This document shows, piece by piece, positions 1-8,571 of a stretch of DNA of 64,000 bases. Source of the stretch: Novosphingobium clariflavum (GTDB taxonomy: Bacteria; Pseudomonadota; Alphaproteobacteria; Sphingomonadales; Sphingomonadaceae). The position numbers and the translations under genes are program-made. Under the pieces are notes generated by a model. That model had not been told where the DNA came from, made no database searches, and saw nothing but the letters and a program-made list of their open reading frames with translations. Location: positions 186,001-250,000 of the forward strand of contig NZ_JAPCWC010000005.1 of the NCBI RefSeq assembly GCF_026420865.1, written 5' to 3'. Numbering within the stretch: the first letter of the stretch is position 1; each line of letters opens with the position of its first letter.

Positions 1-1956
1 GGCGGCTACATGAACTTCGTGCCCAAGACCGCGCGCGTGGCGGGCGGTTCCTACCTCTCCGATCCCGAAGGCGAAGTGACCTTTACCGGCGGCTCGTGGG
101 AGAAGGCCGATCTCAAGGCCGAAATCCGCGGGCCCGGCAAGATCGGCAGCCAGGAATTCGGCTACAGCCTGTTCGCCGAGGTTGAGGATTCCGGCAGCTA
201 CTACCGCAATATCTCCACCAAGAACACGGTGCTTCAGGCCGCTTTCGATACCGACTTCACGCCCAACCTGCGGCTGGAATTCGGCGGCATGTACCAGAAC
301 TTCAAGGGCGTGCAGAATGGCGGCTGGAACCGTCTGACGCAGGATCTGGTCAATAACGGCACTTACATCACCGGCGCCGCGCAGGCCGTCGATGCCAACG
401 GCGACGGCCAGATCTCGGCCAGCGAATTCAACGCCATCGGCAGCTTCGGCCCGTTCGGCGTGCCCGCCGCCTCGTTCACCGACGCGACCTTCAAGGCCAA
501 TTACCCCTGGCTGGCGCTGACCAACACCGGCACGACCAAGCTCAGCCGCAAGGACGTGCTGGCGGGCAAGGACGACCGGCTCGATAACCGTGGGACCACC
601 TTCTACGCCGACCTCATCTGGGACGGCGAGGACGATCTCCAGATCAAGAACCAGGCCTTCTACGACAGCTACGAGAACATCAACGAGAACGCTTACGGCT
701 TCGCGCAATTCCACGATTCGTGGGTGTTCGAGGACAAGATCGTGCTGTCGAAGAAGTTCACCAGCGATCTCGGCAAGTTCGCGTTCCAGCTCTCGCCCTC
801 GATCCGCTACACCAAGTTCAAGCACGGTGACGACTTCGACTACGAATACTTCCACCGCGTCGACCTGACGGTGGGCTACAACGCCCTGTCCGATCGCCTG
901 CTCGCCACCGAATGCCCGTTCAGCACCGAGGCCGGTTACACCGCGGCGGACTGCGGCTATTCGAACTACGTCACCGGCCACTACACCGACTACGCACTGG
1001 CGGGCCTTGCCGATCTCGACTTCAACTTCGGCCTCGGCATCACGCTGGGCGGCCGCTACGACTACATCAAGGCCAAGTCGACTTACGATCCCACCAAGAT
1101 GCTGGTCGCCCCCACGCTGGTTTCGGCCAGCAACAGCAAGGGCGCCTGGTCATGGTCGGCCTCGGCCAACTACAAGCTGCCCTTCGGCGTGATCCCCTAT
1201 GCGACCATCGCCCGCCAGTCGACGGTGATCGCCGGGCAGGGCGCCGAACTCTACGCAGGTGACGTCGCCGCGGGCACTTTCGTCTCGGCATCCAAGCTCT
1301 ACGAAGGCGGCATCAAGGGCAGCTTCCTGGACGACCGGCTCTATGCGGCGCTGTCGGTCTACAAGCAGAAGCGCACCGACTACAACATCCAGTCGATCAC
1401 CGTGAACCAGTCGGTGGAGACCAAGGGGCTCGAGGCCGAGGCGCGCTGGTCGGTCAACAAGCACCTGCTGGTGACCGGCGGCTATACCCGCACCAAGGTC
1501 TACAACCTGACCGCCATCGAGGACGGTTCGCTGTTCAGCTTCTTCGGCATCGAGGACCTGGTCAACGTCTCCGATCCCACGCTCTACCTCGGCGGCCAGC
1601 CGCTCGGGCTGGTGCTGGTGGACAGCAAGGCGAAGTCGCGCCGCGCCGGTATCCCGACCAACCTCTACTCGCTGACGGCGACTTATGCCTTCGACATGGG
1701 CCTTGCGCTCAGCGCCAGCGCGGTGAAGGTGGATTCGGTCTATTCCGGCCAGTCGCAGGCGGTGAAGCTGCCGGCCTATACCAAGGTCGATGTCTCGGCC
1801 TCCTACGAGACCGGGCCCTGGCTGTTCCGCGTGGTGGTGAAGAACGCCACCAACGAGCGCTACTTCCGCGCCAACTTCACCGAACTGTTCGGCTCGACCA
1901 TCGTGCTGCCGGAAACCCCGCGCAGCTGGCAGGGCTCGATCGTCTACAAGTTCTGA
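1..1956 (+). CDS. TonB-dependent outer membrane receptor, 3' part
   Basis: The reading frame is open from the first base, so the signal peptide, TonB box and most of the plug lie upstream of the window. What remains (about 650 residues) has the alternating aromatic/hydrophobic strand pattern of a 22-stranded TonB-dependent beta-barrel and ends in a typical barrel C-terminus with phenylalanine last (SIVYKF). The role is TonB-energised uptake of a scarce large or complexed substrate across the outer membrane. An unusual feature is a textbook EF-hand loop (DANGDGQISASE) at 391-426, counted about 128-139 residues from the first ATG at base 10; this may be a calcium site in an external loop. A strong hairpin follows the stop codon and then a nucleoside permease family gene. 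The substrate cannot be read from the sequence; nucleosides are one guess from the neighbour. Confidence 0.9.
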   Translation, partial: GGYMNFVPKTARVAGGSYLSDPEGEVTFTGGSWEKADLKAEIRGPGKIGSQEFGYSLFAEVEDSGSYYRNISTKNTVLQAAFDTDFTPNLRLEFGGMYQNFKGVQNGGWNRLTQDLVNNGTYITGAAQAVDANGDGQISASEFNAIGSFGPFGVPAASFTDATFKANYPWLALTNTGTTKLSRKDVLAGKDDRLDNRGTTFYADLIWDGEDDLQIKNQAFYDSYENINENAYGFAQFHDSWVFEDKIVLSKKFTSDLGKFAFQLSPSIRYTKFKHGDDFDYEYFHRVDLTVGYNALSDRLLATECPFSTEAGYTAADCGYSNYVTGHYTDYALAGLADLDFNFGLGITLGGRYDYIKAKSTYDPTKMLVAPTLVSASNSKGAWSWSASANYKLPFGVIPYATIARQSTVIAGQGAELYAGDVAAGTFVSASKLYEGGIKGSFLDDRLYAALSVYKQKRTDYNIQSITVNQSVETKGLEAEARWSVNKHLLVTGGYTRTKVYNLTAIEDGSLFSFFGIEDLVNVSDPTLYLGGQPLGLVLVDSKAKSRRAGIPTNLYSLTATYAFDMGLALSASAVKVDSVYSGQSQAVKLPAYTKVDVSASYETGPWLFRVVVKNATNERYFRANFTELFGSTIVLPETPRSWQGSIVYKF

Positions 1957-1967
1957 TTTTTCCTCTT

Positions 1968-1997
1968 CCGGGGGCGCTTCCCTACTGGCGCCCCCGG
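1968..1997 (+). terminator. Hairpin terminator after the TonB receptor
   Basis: Ten-base perfect arms (CCGGGGGCGC at 1968-1977 and GCGCCCCCGG at 1988-1997) enclose a ten-base loop. A pyrimidine-rich stretch (TTCCCTTTC) follows, so it fits an intrinsic terminator or attenuator between the receptor and the next gene. Confidence 0.6.
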
Positions 1998-2022
1998 TTC
2001 CCTTTCGAGGCGCGTGCTCCCG

Positions 2023-3132
2023 ATGATCCTTTCGAAGACCTTTCCCGCGCTCCTGGCGGCCGCCTCGCTGGCGCTGGGCGCGGCCCCGGTGCTCGCGGCT
2101 CCTGCCGTTCCCGACATTTCCGCCTGCCAGGCCGGCAAGCCCTGCGCCGCGCCGCTGCCGGTGAAAGTGGTGGTCGTCTCGCTGTTCGAGATCGGCGCCG
2201 ACGAGGGCGATACGGCGGGCGAATTCCAGCTCTGGAAAGAGCGCGCGCACCTCACCCAGCGCATTCCTTTCCCGCAGTCGTTCCACGATCTCTACTACAA
2301 CCCGGAGACGCAGGTTCTGGGCATGGTGACCGGCGTCGGCACCGCGCGCTCGACGGCGGCGACGATGGCGCTCGGCCTCGATCCGCGCTTCGATCTGTCG
2401 AAGGCCTACTGGCTGGTAGCGGGCATTGCCGGGATCGACCCCGAGGATGCCTCGATCGGCTCGGCGGCCTGGGCGCGCTACGTGGTCGACGGCGACCTCG
2501 CGCACGAGATCGACGCGCGCGAGATCCCCAAGGACTGGAAGAGCGGCTATTTCCCGCGCCACCTGAAGGGCCCGAACGATACCGCGACGCCCATCGATAC
2601 CTCGGGCGGCGAAGTCTACCAGATCAACCCCAGGCTGGTCGGCTGGGCGTTCAACCTGACCAAGGACGTGACGCTGCCCGACAGCGCGGCGATCCGCACC
2701 GAACGCATGCGCTTCACCGGCTATCCCAACGCCCAAAAGCCGCCGTTCGTGCTCGAGGGCGAGACGCTTTCGGCGATGACCTTCTGGCACGGCAAGCTCT
2801 TGACCGACTGGGCCAACGACTGGGTGCATTATTGGACGCAGGGCAAGGGCGAATTCGTGACCTCGGCCATGGAAGATACCGGGGTGCTTCAGGCGATGAC
2901 CTATCTCGACCGGATCGGGCGGGCGCAGAAGGACCGCGTGCTCGTGCTGCGGGCCGGTTCCAACTACACGATGCCGCCGCCGGGCGTGGATGCCGCCTCC
3001 TACCTGCTGCGCGAGAACGAGGGCTATGCCGGGCTCGAAGCCTCGGTGGAGAGCCTCTACGTGGTCGGCTCCAAGGTGGTCGATGCGTGGCTCAAGAACT
3101 GGGATACCTACAAGGATACCCCGCCGGAATGA
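2023..3132 (+). CDS. Purine nucleoside permease (NUP) family exported protein
   Basis: The 369-residue product begins with a Sec signal peptide (hydrophobic LLAAASLALGAAPVLA, cleavage near residue 25) and then matches the NUP family of purine nucleoside permease-like proteins, with the family-type segments VKVVVVSLFEIG, GVGTARSTA and WLVAGIAGIDPEDASIGSAA. The fold resembles nucleoside phosphorylases, and fungal members act in purine nucleoside uptake. Bacterial members are poorly studied; here a periplasmic nucleoside-binding or hydrolysing role is inferred. I chose ATG 2023 because the signal peptide starts cleanly there; a GTG at 2014 is the alternative. It follows a TonB receptor on the same strand, so the two could form an uptake pair. 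Its TGA abuts the stop codon of the convergent LysR gene with no spacer. Confidence 0.75.
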   Translation: MILSKTFPALLAAASLALGAAPVLAAPAVPDISACQAGKPCAAPLPVKVVVVSLFEIGADEGDTAGEFQLWKERAHLTQRIPFPQSFHDLYYNPETQVLGMVTGVGTARSTAATMALGLDPRFDLSKAYWLVAGIAGIDPEDASIGSAAWARYVVDGDLAHEIDAREIPKDWKSGYFPRHLKGPNDTATPIDTSGGEVYQINPRLVGWAFNLTKDVTLPDSAAIRTERMRFTGYPNAQKPPFVLEGETLSAMTFWHGKLLTDWANDWVHYWTQGKGEFVTSAMEDTGVLQAMTYLDRIGRAQKDRVLVLRAGSNYTMPPPGVDAASYLLRENEGYAGLEASVESLYVVGSKVVDAWLKNWDTYKDTPPE

Positions 3133-4017
3133 TCAATTAGGGGAAAAGCTCGCGGCGATCCTCTCCAGTATCGCCGCCAGCTTTTCCGCTTCGTCCGCGC
3201 TGCCGGGATGGACCGGGGCGCGGATGAAACCCAGGCGCCGCGTCAGGCCGAAATCCCTCACTTCGGCCGTCGCCGTCCCTTCCGGGGCCAGCGAGCGCGG
3301 CGCCACCGTTATGCCAAGTCCCGCCGCGACCATGCGCAGGCAGCGGTCCTCGTTCTCGCTGCGCAGGGCAAAGCGGGGGCGCACCCCGGCGTCGGTGAAG
3401 AAACGGCTGGTGCGCTGCAGCGCCTCGCAGGCGCGGCGCGCGATCATGATCTCGCGGGCAAGGTCCCCGGCGGCGACCTCGGCGGTTCCGGCGAGCGGGT
3501 GGTGCGCCGCCATGACCACGACATAGGGTTCCTCCAGCAGCGGCGTGACCTCGGGCCCGTTTTCGCTCTTGTCCAGCAGGGTGAGGGCAAGCTGGATCTT
3601 GCCGCCGGCCAATTGCCCGCGCAGGTCGTGGTCGTCCCCTTCGACCAGTTCCACGCCGTAGTGCGCCGCCAACTGCCCGGCGACCCGCTGCAGCATCGCG
3701 CCGCAGACCGTCGGGATCACCCCCAGCTTGAGATCCGGCCAGGGCTGCTCGGGATAGGCCGAGGCCTTGGCGAACTGGTCGGCGCGGCGAAAGCCCGCTT
3801 CCAGATCGCGGGCGATCGGCAGGAAGGCGCCGCCCGGTTCGGTCAGGCGGACATGGCGCCGGTCGCGCACGAACAGCGCAGAGCCCACCAGCCGTTCGAG
3901 TTCGGCGATGGCGGTGGAGACGGTGGGCTGTGTCACATGCAGCCGCGCTGCCGCCTGGCTGAAGCTGCCGGAATCGGCCACGGCCAGGAAATGCCGGATG
4001 TGGGCGCGTTTTATCAT
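3133..4017 (-). CDS. LysR-family transcriptional regulator
   Basis: A 294-residue LysR-type regulator. Residues 1-60 hold the winged helix-turn-helix (HIRHFLAVADSGSFSQAAARLHVTQPTVS), and residues about 90-290 the periplasmic-binding-protein-like effector domain. The effector is not readable. The gene is divergent from isovaleryl-CoA dehydrogenase across a 113 bp gap, the usual LysR arrangement with its target, so it may respond to an acyl-CoA or branched-chain acid metabolite. It converges on the NUP gene: the two stop codons together form the palindrome TGATCA (3130-3135). Confidence 0.88.
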   Translation of the reverse strand: MIKRAHIRHFLAVADSGSFSQAAARLHVTQPTVSTAIAELERLVGSALFVRDRRHVRLTEPGGAFLPIARDLEAGFRRADQFAKASAYPEQPWPDLKLGVIPTVCGAMLQRVAGQLAAHYGVELVEGDDHDLRGQLAGGKIQLALTLLDKSENGPEVTPLLEEPYVVVMAAHHPLAGTAEVAAGDLAREIMIARRACEALQRTSRFFTDAGVRPRFALRSENEDRCLRMVAAGLGITVAPRSLAPEGTATAEVRDFGLTRRLGFIRAPVHPGSADEAEKLAAILERIAASFSPN

Positions 4018-4130
4018 TGGTAAAATCTATTCAAGGGTCATGTAAGTTTCAATTTGTTTGCATCATGGCCCTGCGATAGGCTCGCCCGCAAAGGCCGCAA
4101 GGACGCGCCGTGGAATTTTGGGAAGACGAC
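4018..4130. promoter_or_regulatory. Divergent control region, LysR / isovaleryl-CoA dehydrogenase
   Basis: This 113 bp gap is AT-rich in its first half compared with its surroundings. It must carry the promoters of both divergent genes and any LysR site. A GGGA motif at 4120-4123 sits 7 bases before ATG 4131 and decides that start over the in-frame GTG at 4110. I could not pick out a convincing T-N11-A box by eye. Confidence 0.5.
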
Positions 4131-5303
4131 ATGAAAGCCACCCCCGACTTCGACTTCGCGCTGGGTGAAAGCGCCGGGATGATCCGCGAAAGCGTGGCCC
4201 GCTTCGCCGACGAGCAGATCGCGCCGCTGGCTGCCAGGATCGATGCCGAGGACTGGTTCCCGCGCGAACTCTGGCCCGCGATGGGCGAACTCGGCCTGCA
4301 CGGGCTGACGGTCGAGGAAGAGTGGGGCGGCACCGGGCTCGGCTATCTGGAGCATGTGATCGCGGTGGAGGAAGTCAGCCGTGCCTCGGCCTCGGTCGGC
4401 CTGTCCTATGGCGCCCATTCGAACCTTTGCGTCAACCAGATCCGCCGCTGGGGCAATGAGGCGCAGAAGGCGAAGTACCTGCCGAAGCTGATCTCGGGCG
4501 AGCACGTTGGCAGCCTTGCCATGTCCGAAGCGGGCGCGGGCTCGGATGTCGTGGGCATGAAGCTGCGCGCCGATGCGGTGGCCGATGATCGCGGGGCTGG
4601 CTTCCGCCTCAACGGCACCAAGTTCTGGATCACCAACGGCACCTATGCCGATGTGCTGGTCGTCTATGCCCGAACCGATGCCGAGGCGGGATCGAAGGGC
4701 ATCACCGCCTTCCTGATCGAGAAGGACATGCCCGGTTTCTCGATCGGCCAGAAGATCGACAAGCTGGGCATGCGCGGCTCGCCGACGTGCGAGCTGGTGT
4801 TCGACGATTGCTTCGTGCCTGCCGAAAACGTGATGGGCCCGCTGAACGGCGGCGTCAAAGTGCTGATGAGCGGCCTCGACTACGAGCGCGTGGTGCTGGC
4901 GGGGCTTCAGATCGGCATCATGCAGGCCTGCCTCGACACCGTGATCCCCTATGTGCGCGAGCGCCGCCAGTTCGGCAGCGCGATCGGCACGTTCCAGCTG
5001 ATGCAGGCCAAAGTGGCGGACATGTACGTCGCGCTGCAATCGGCGCGGGCCTATGTCTATGCCGTGGCGCGGGCCTGCGATGCCGGGCAGACCACGCGCT
5101 TCGATGCGGCCGGCGCGATCCTGCTGGCGAGCGAGAACGCCTTCCGCGTCGCCGGCGAGGCGGTGCAGGCGCTGGGCGGGGCGGGCTATACCAGGGACTG
5201 GCCGGTCGAACGCTATCTTCGCGATGCCAAGCTGCTGGATATCGGCGCAGGCACGAACGAGATCCGGCGGATGCTGATCGGGCGCGAACTGATCGGGGCT
5301 TAA
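4131..5303 (+). CDS. ivd: Isovaleryl-CoA dehydrogenase
   Basis: A 390-residue FAD acyl-CoA dehydrogenase that oxidises isovaleryl-CoA to 3-methylcrotonyl-CoA in leucine breakdown, passing electrons to ETF. The family signature is unusually clear: the catalytic glutamate sits at residue 252 in [10 protein letters not shown], the place used by isovaleryl-CoA dehydrogenases. The position used by medium- and short-chain enzymes (E in YEGT) is alanine here ([11 protein letters not shown]). The substrate-recognition segment [11 protein letters not shown] and the WITNG flavin loop are present. The start at ATG 4131 has GGGA seven bases upstream. The usual partners (methylcrotonyl-CoA carboxylase, HMG-CoA lyase) are not in the window, but a leucine-type amino acid dehydrogenase lies 13 kb away and a LiuR-like MerR regulator 2 kb away. 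Confidence 0.9.
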   Translation: MKATPDFDFALGESAGMIRESVARFADEQIAPLAARIDAEDWFPRELWPAMGELGLHGLTVEEEWGGTGLGYLEHVIAVEEVSRASASVGLSYGAHSNLCVNQIRRWGNEAQKAKYLPKLISGEHVGSLAMSEAGAGSDVVGMKLRADAVADDRGAGFRLNGTKFWITNGTYADVLVVYARTDAEAGSKGITAFLIEKDMPGFSIGQKIDKLGMRGSPTCELVFDDCFVPAENVMGPLNGGVKVLMSGLDYERVVLAGLQIGIMQACLDTVIPYVRERRQFGSAIGTFQLMQAKVADMYVALQSARAYVYAVARACDAGQTTRFDAAGAILLASENAFRVAGEAVQALGGAGYTRDWPVERYLRDAKLLDIGAGTNEIRRMLIGRELIGA

Positions 5304-5318
5304 GAGAGAAAGGGGATT

Positions 5319-5467
5319 CTGGGGCCCTTCGACAAGCTCAGGAGATCCCCCAGGCCCGCATAACGTGTTGCTCTCCCTGCCGCGCAGCCAAGAAGTCTCC
5401 CAACGCAGCCACGGGCGCGCTACGGAGTTGGTCCGCGTAACCCAGACGGTATTGGGGGTGCAGGGGG
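5319..5467. repeat. Dispersed intergenic repeat, copy 1
   Basis: This stretch lies between the convergent ivd and tesB genes. Its reverse complement matches 48681-48853 in several blocks. A 35-base block (5319-5353) is identical to 48819-48853 on the opposite strand and contains the core TTCGACAAGCTCAGGAGAT. A block around 5368-5420 matches about 48760-48795 with scattered changes, and 5445-5467 matches 48681-48703 with about one mismatch. The spacers between blocks differ in length, as in a decaying or modular repeat. No open reading frame or terminal transposon features are seen. Confidence 0.75.
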
Positions 5468-5523
5468 GCGAAGTTTATCCAGAGCTTTGCCGAGGGGCTC
5501 CCCCTGCGTTAACTCTTCACTTC

Positions 5524-6381
5524 TTACCCCTGCTTCACCCGCAGCAGGCCTTCCTGCGCCACGCTCGCCACCAAGGTCCCGTCGCGCGCATAGATCGCGC
5601 CGCGTGCGAAGCCGCGTGCGTGGCCGGACCAGGGGCTGTCCATCGCATAGAGCAGCCAGTCGTCGATCGGCGGGGTCTGGTGGAACCAGATCGTGTGGTC
5701 GAGGCTGGCGCCGGAGACGCCGGGCGAGAAGAAGCCCATGCCGTGCGGCATCAGCGCGGTGGAGATCAGCGCGAAGTCGCTGGCGTAGGCGAGCACCACG
5801 CGCTGCATCACCGCATCCTCGCCCATCGGCGCGGCCATGCGGAACCACTGGCAGCGCTGCGGCAGATCGCCGTGAACCTCGCTCTGCGGGGCGGGCGGGC
5901 AGGGCCGGATCTCGAAGGCGGCAAGGCGTTCGAGCAGGAAGCCGGGCAGCTTCTGTCCGGCGGCGGCGAGCGCGCTCGTGAAGTCCGGGCACTGTTCGGG
6001 CACGGGCACGCGCGGCATCGGCACCGCGTGGGCGAGCCCTTCTTCGGGCCGGTGGAACGAGGCGGCGAGGTTCAGGATCGGTTTGCCGCCCTGCATGGCG
6101 ACGACGCGGCGGTTGGAGAAGCTGTTGCCGTCGAAATCGGGCAATACGCGGTAGACGATCGGCCGCCCGGCATCGCCCGCGCGCAGGAAGTAGGCGTGAA
6201 GCGAGTGCGCCTGCCGGTCGGGGGCGATGCCGCGCGCGGCGGCGGCGAGTGCCTGCGCCACCACCTGGCCGCCATAGACGCGCCCCGGCTGCGGCGAGAC
6301 GGCGGCGCCGCGGAAGATGCCGGTATCGATTTCCTCGACCGTGAGCAGGCCGATCAGGTCGGCGACGGCCGCTTCACGCAC
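5524..6381 (-). CDS. tesB: Acyl-CoA thioesterase II
   Basis: A 285-residue double hot-dog thioesterase of the TesB type, hydrolysing medium- and long-chain acyl-CoA to free acid and CoA in the cytoplasm. The family segments are GRVYGGQVVAQAL and HSLHAYFLRAGD in the first hot-dog, and in the second SLDHTIWFHQ (catalytic aspartate) and SVAQEGLLR (catalytic glutamine). Length equals E. coli TesB. It is the last gene of a tight run fadL-fadD-merR-tesB: its start overlaps the merR 3' end by 8 bases. In this setting it probably relieves acyl-CoA build-up during fatty acid use. Confidence 0.92.
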   Translation of the reverse strand: MREAAVADLIGLLTVEEIDTGIFRGAAVSPQPGRVYGGQVVAQALAAAARGIAPDRQAHSLHAYFLRAGDAGRPIVYRVLPDFDGNSFSNRRVVAMQGGKPILNLAASFHRPEEGLAHAVPMPRVPVPEQCPDFTSALAAAGQKLPGFLLERLAAFEIRPCPPAPQSEVHGDLPQRCQWFRMAAPMGEDAVMQRVVLAYASDFALISTALMPHGMGFFSPGVSGASLDHTIWFHQTPPIDDWLLYAMDSPWSGHARGFARGAIYARDGTLVASVAQEGLLRVKQG

Positions 6382-6847
6382 CGGCAGGGCCTTTCACCGG
6401 CTTGACCGGCGAGCCTTCCAGCCAGGCGAGCGACTGGCGTTCGATGGAGAGCATTTCCTCCAGCGTCTGGTCGATCGCGGTGCGCTGCTGGCGCAGTTCC
6501 TCGATCCGGTCGCGAATGCGCAAGAGCAGGGCGCGGACCTGTTCCTGATGCTCGGGGTCGACGTCGTAGAGGTCGAGGAATTCCTTGATCTCGCGGATCG
6601 AGAAGCCCAGCCGCTTGCCGCGCAGGATCAGTTGCATGCGGCCCATCTCGCGCTTCGAATAGATGCGGGTGGTGCCCGCGCGGTGCGGCGCGATCAGGCC
6701 CTTGTCCTCATAGAAACGCAAGGTGCGCATCGTCACGCCCAGCTGCGTGGCGGCTTCCTGGATGCCGAGCATGTCGGTGCCGGCACCGGTTTTTGGTGCC
6801 GGTGCCCCTTCGGCGTTGCCGTCCAGCGCTGCCCCCGCGCCGTTCAT
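6374..6847 (-). CDS. MerR-family regulator, LiuR-like
   Basis: A 157-residue MerR-type regulator: DNA-binding domain from about residue 27 (LGIQEAATQLGVTMRTLRFYEDKGLIAP), then RIYSKREMGRMQLILRGKRLGFSIREI and a C-terminal dimerisation coiled coil. No metal-binding cysteines follow the coil, so it is not a metal sensor. The RGKRLGFS... LYD segment resembles LiuR, the MerR regulator of branched-chain amino acid and fatty acid degradation in proteobacteria, by my recollection. It overlaps fadD by 4 bases upstream and tesB by 8 bases downstream, so it is co-expressed with the genes it presumably controls. A later start at the methionine before LGIQEA (residue 26) would remove a low-complexity Ala/Gly tail. 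Confidence 0.85.
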   Translation of the reverse strand: MNGAGAALDGNAEGAPAPKTGAGTDMLGIQEAATQLGVTMRTLRFYEDKGLIAPHRAGTTRIYSKREMGRMQLILRGKRLGFSIREIKEFLDLYDVDPEHQEQVRALLLRIRDRIEELRQQRTAIDQTLEEMLSIERQSLAWLEGSPVKPVKGPAGA

Positions 6848-8571
6848 GCAGCCTCACCCGCAGCGGCGCGCCGGGCGGCCTCTTCCTCGACCAGTTCCTT
6901 CTTGGAAAGCTTGCCGACCAGCGTCTTGGGCAGGCTGTCGCGGAATTCGATGGAGCTGGGCATTTCGATCTTGTTCAGCCTTTCGCGCAGGAACGCCATG
7001 AGCGTGTCCTGATCCAGAACGTCGCCCGGGTGCAGCGCCACGAAGGCCTTGGGGCTCTGGCCGCGATAGGCGTCGGGAACGCCGATCACGATCGCCTCGT
7101 GGACCATCGGATGCTCGTAGAGCGCATCCTCGATGATCCGCGGATAGACGTTGTACCCCCCGCACAGGATCATGTCCTTGATCCGGTCGACCAGGAACAG
7201 ATAGCCGTCTTCGTCGAGATAGCCAATGTCGCCCGTGCGCAGCGCGCCGAAGATGAAGGTCTTTTCCGAGTCCTCGGGACGGTTCCAGTAGCCCGCCATG
7301 ACCTGCGGTCCGCGCGCGCAGACTTCACCGCGCTCGCCGGGGCCGAGGATCCGGTGGGTGTTGTCGGGATCGCGGATCTCCAGCACGGTGCCGGGGAAGG
7401 CGGGGCCGCAGGAGTTGTTCTTGACCAGCCCTTCCAGCGGGTTGCAGGCGATGATCGGCGAGGCTTCGGACAGGCCGTAGCCTTCCACCACGCGCACCCC
7501 GGTGCGCTGCTCGAACTTCTGGCGCACTTCCAGCGGCAACGGGGCGCCGCCCGAGATGCAGACGCGCACCTGGTCGAACTCGCCGTGCAGCTCCTGGTTG
7601 TTGAGCGCGGTGTAGAGCGTGGGCACGCCGAAGAACTGCGTGGGCCTGGTGCGCCGCGCGGTGGCGAGGAACGACTTCATCTCGAAGCGCGGCAGCAGGA
7701 TCATCTCGGCGGCGGTATCGACCGAGTAGTTGAGCACCGTGGTCAGCGCGAAGACGTGGAACAGCGGCAGGACGCCGAGCGTGCGCTCCTGATGGTCGGG
7801 CATGTGGCCGACATGGGCGCACATCTGCGCGGAATTGGCGGCAAGGTTGGCGTGGCTGAGCATCGCCCCCTTGGGCACGCCGGTGGTGCCGCCGGTGTAC
7901 TGCAGCACCGCAAGGTCCTGCGGATCGCGCGCGACCGGATCGGGATCGGCATTGCGGGCGATGAGGTCGGCATAGCGCACGAAGCGCAGGTCGTGCGGCT
8001 CATGCGCGATGTCCTTGCGCTTGAGCAGGCGATAGGCGCGGCCCTTGAGCTTGGGCAGGGCATCGGCGATCGGGCAGACCACCACGCGCTTGAGGCTGCC
8101 GCAGGCCGCGCCGACCAGCGGCTCGATCTTGGGCAGCGAAAGCGCAAGGTCGGAGGCGATGATGATCTCGGCGCCCGAATCCTTCACCAGATGCGCCATC
8201 TCGCGCTCGGTATAGAGCGGGTTGAAGTTCACCACGATGCCGCCGATGCGCAGGATCGCGAAGTAGCAGATCACGTAATAGGGCGTGTTCGGCAGGCACA
8301 GGCCGACGCGCGTGCCCTTGACCACGCCGAGGTCCTGAAGACCCCGCGCGGCGCGCCGCGCGAGGTCTCCGACTTCGGCATAGGACCACTTGCGGCCCAT
8401 GAAGTCGATCGCCGGCCAGGCGCCATGGGCTTCCACGGCGTGGTCCAGCAGATCGGTAAGCAGGCGCGGCGCGATCGGCGGCATTTCGTCCACAACGTGG
8501 GAGGAGAGGGGCGTTTCCAAGATACCTCCATTCACGGAAGAGTTGTCGTCGATCGTCGCCGCAGTGCTCAT
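6844..8571 (-). CDS. fadD: Long-chain fatty acid-CoA ligase
   Basis: A 575-residue AMP-forming acyl-CoA synthetase. All core motifs are present: P-loop YTGGTTGVPKGAMLSH, EGYGLSEASP, TGDIGYLDEDGYLFLVDRIKDMI, and the C-terminal catalytic lysine in GKLSKKEL. It activates fatty acids taken up through the FadL porin just upstream. Its start codon overlaps the fadL stop (TGATG) and its stop overlaps the merR start (ATGA), which argues for translational coupling. Chain-length preference cannot be read; FadL, TesB and beta-oxidation neighbours favour medium to long chains. Confidence 0.92.
   Translation of the reverse strand: MSTAATIDDNSSVNGGILETPLSSHVVDEMPPIAPRLLTDLLDHAVEAHGAWPAIDFMGRKWSYAEVGDLARRAARGLQDLGVVKGTRVGLCLPNTPYYVICYFAILRIGGIVVNFNPLYTEREMAHLVKDSGAEIIIASDLALSLPKIEPLVGAACGSLKRVVVCPIADALPKLKGRAYRLLKRKDIAHEPHDLRFVRYADLIARNADPDPVARDPQDLAVLQYTGGTTGVPKGAMLSHANLAANSAQMCAHVGHMPDHQERTLGVLPLFHVFALTTVLNYSVDTAAEMILLPRFEMKSFLATARRTRPTQFFGVPTLYTALNNQELHGEFDQVRVCISGGAPLPLEVRQKFEQRTGVRVVEGYGLSEASPIIACNPLEGLVKNNSCGPAFPGTVLEIRDPDNTHRILGPGERGEVCARGPQVMAGYWNRPEDSEKTFIFGALRTGDIGYLDEDGYLFLVDRIKDMILCGGYNVYPRIIEDALYEHPMVHEAIVIGVPDAYRGQSPKAFVALHPGDVLDQDTLMAFLRERLNKIEMPSSIEFRDSLPKTLVGKLSKKELVEEEAARRAAAGEAA

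Noticed and set aside
3130..3135. TGATCA palindrome formed by two facing stop codons
   Set aside because: A natural result of two genes ending back to back with TGA; six bases are too few to claim a regulatory site.
5319..5467. Possible insertion sequence or attachment site
   Set aside because: No transposase, no terminal inverted repeats, no target duplication and no tRNA nearby; kept as a plain dispersed repeat.
5365..6405. 346-codon plus-strand frame across tesB and the repeat
   Set aside because: Starts within an intergenic repeat and runs antisense to tesB; no domain pattern.
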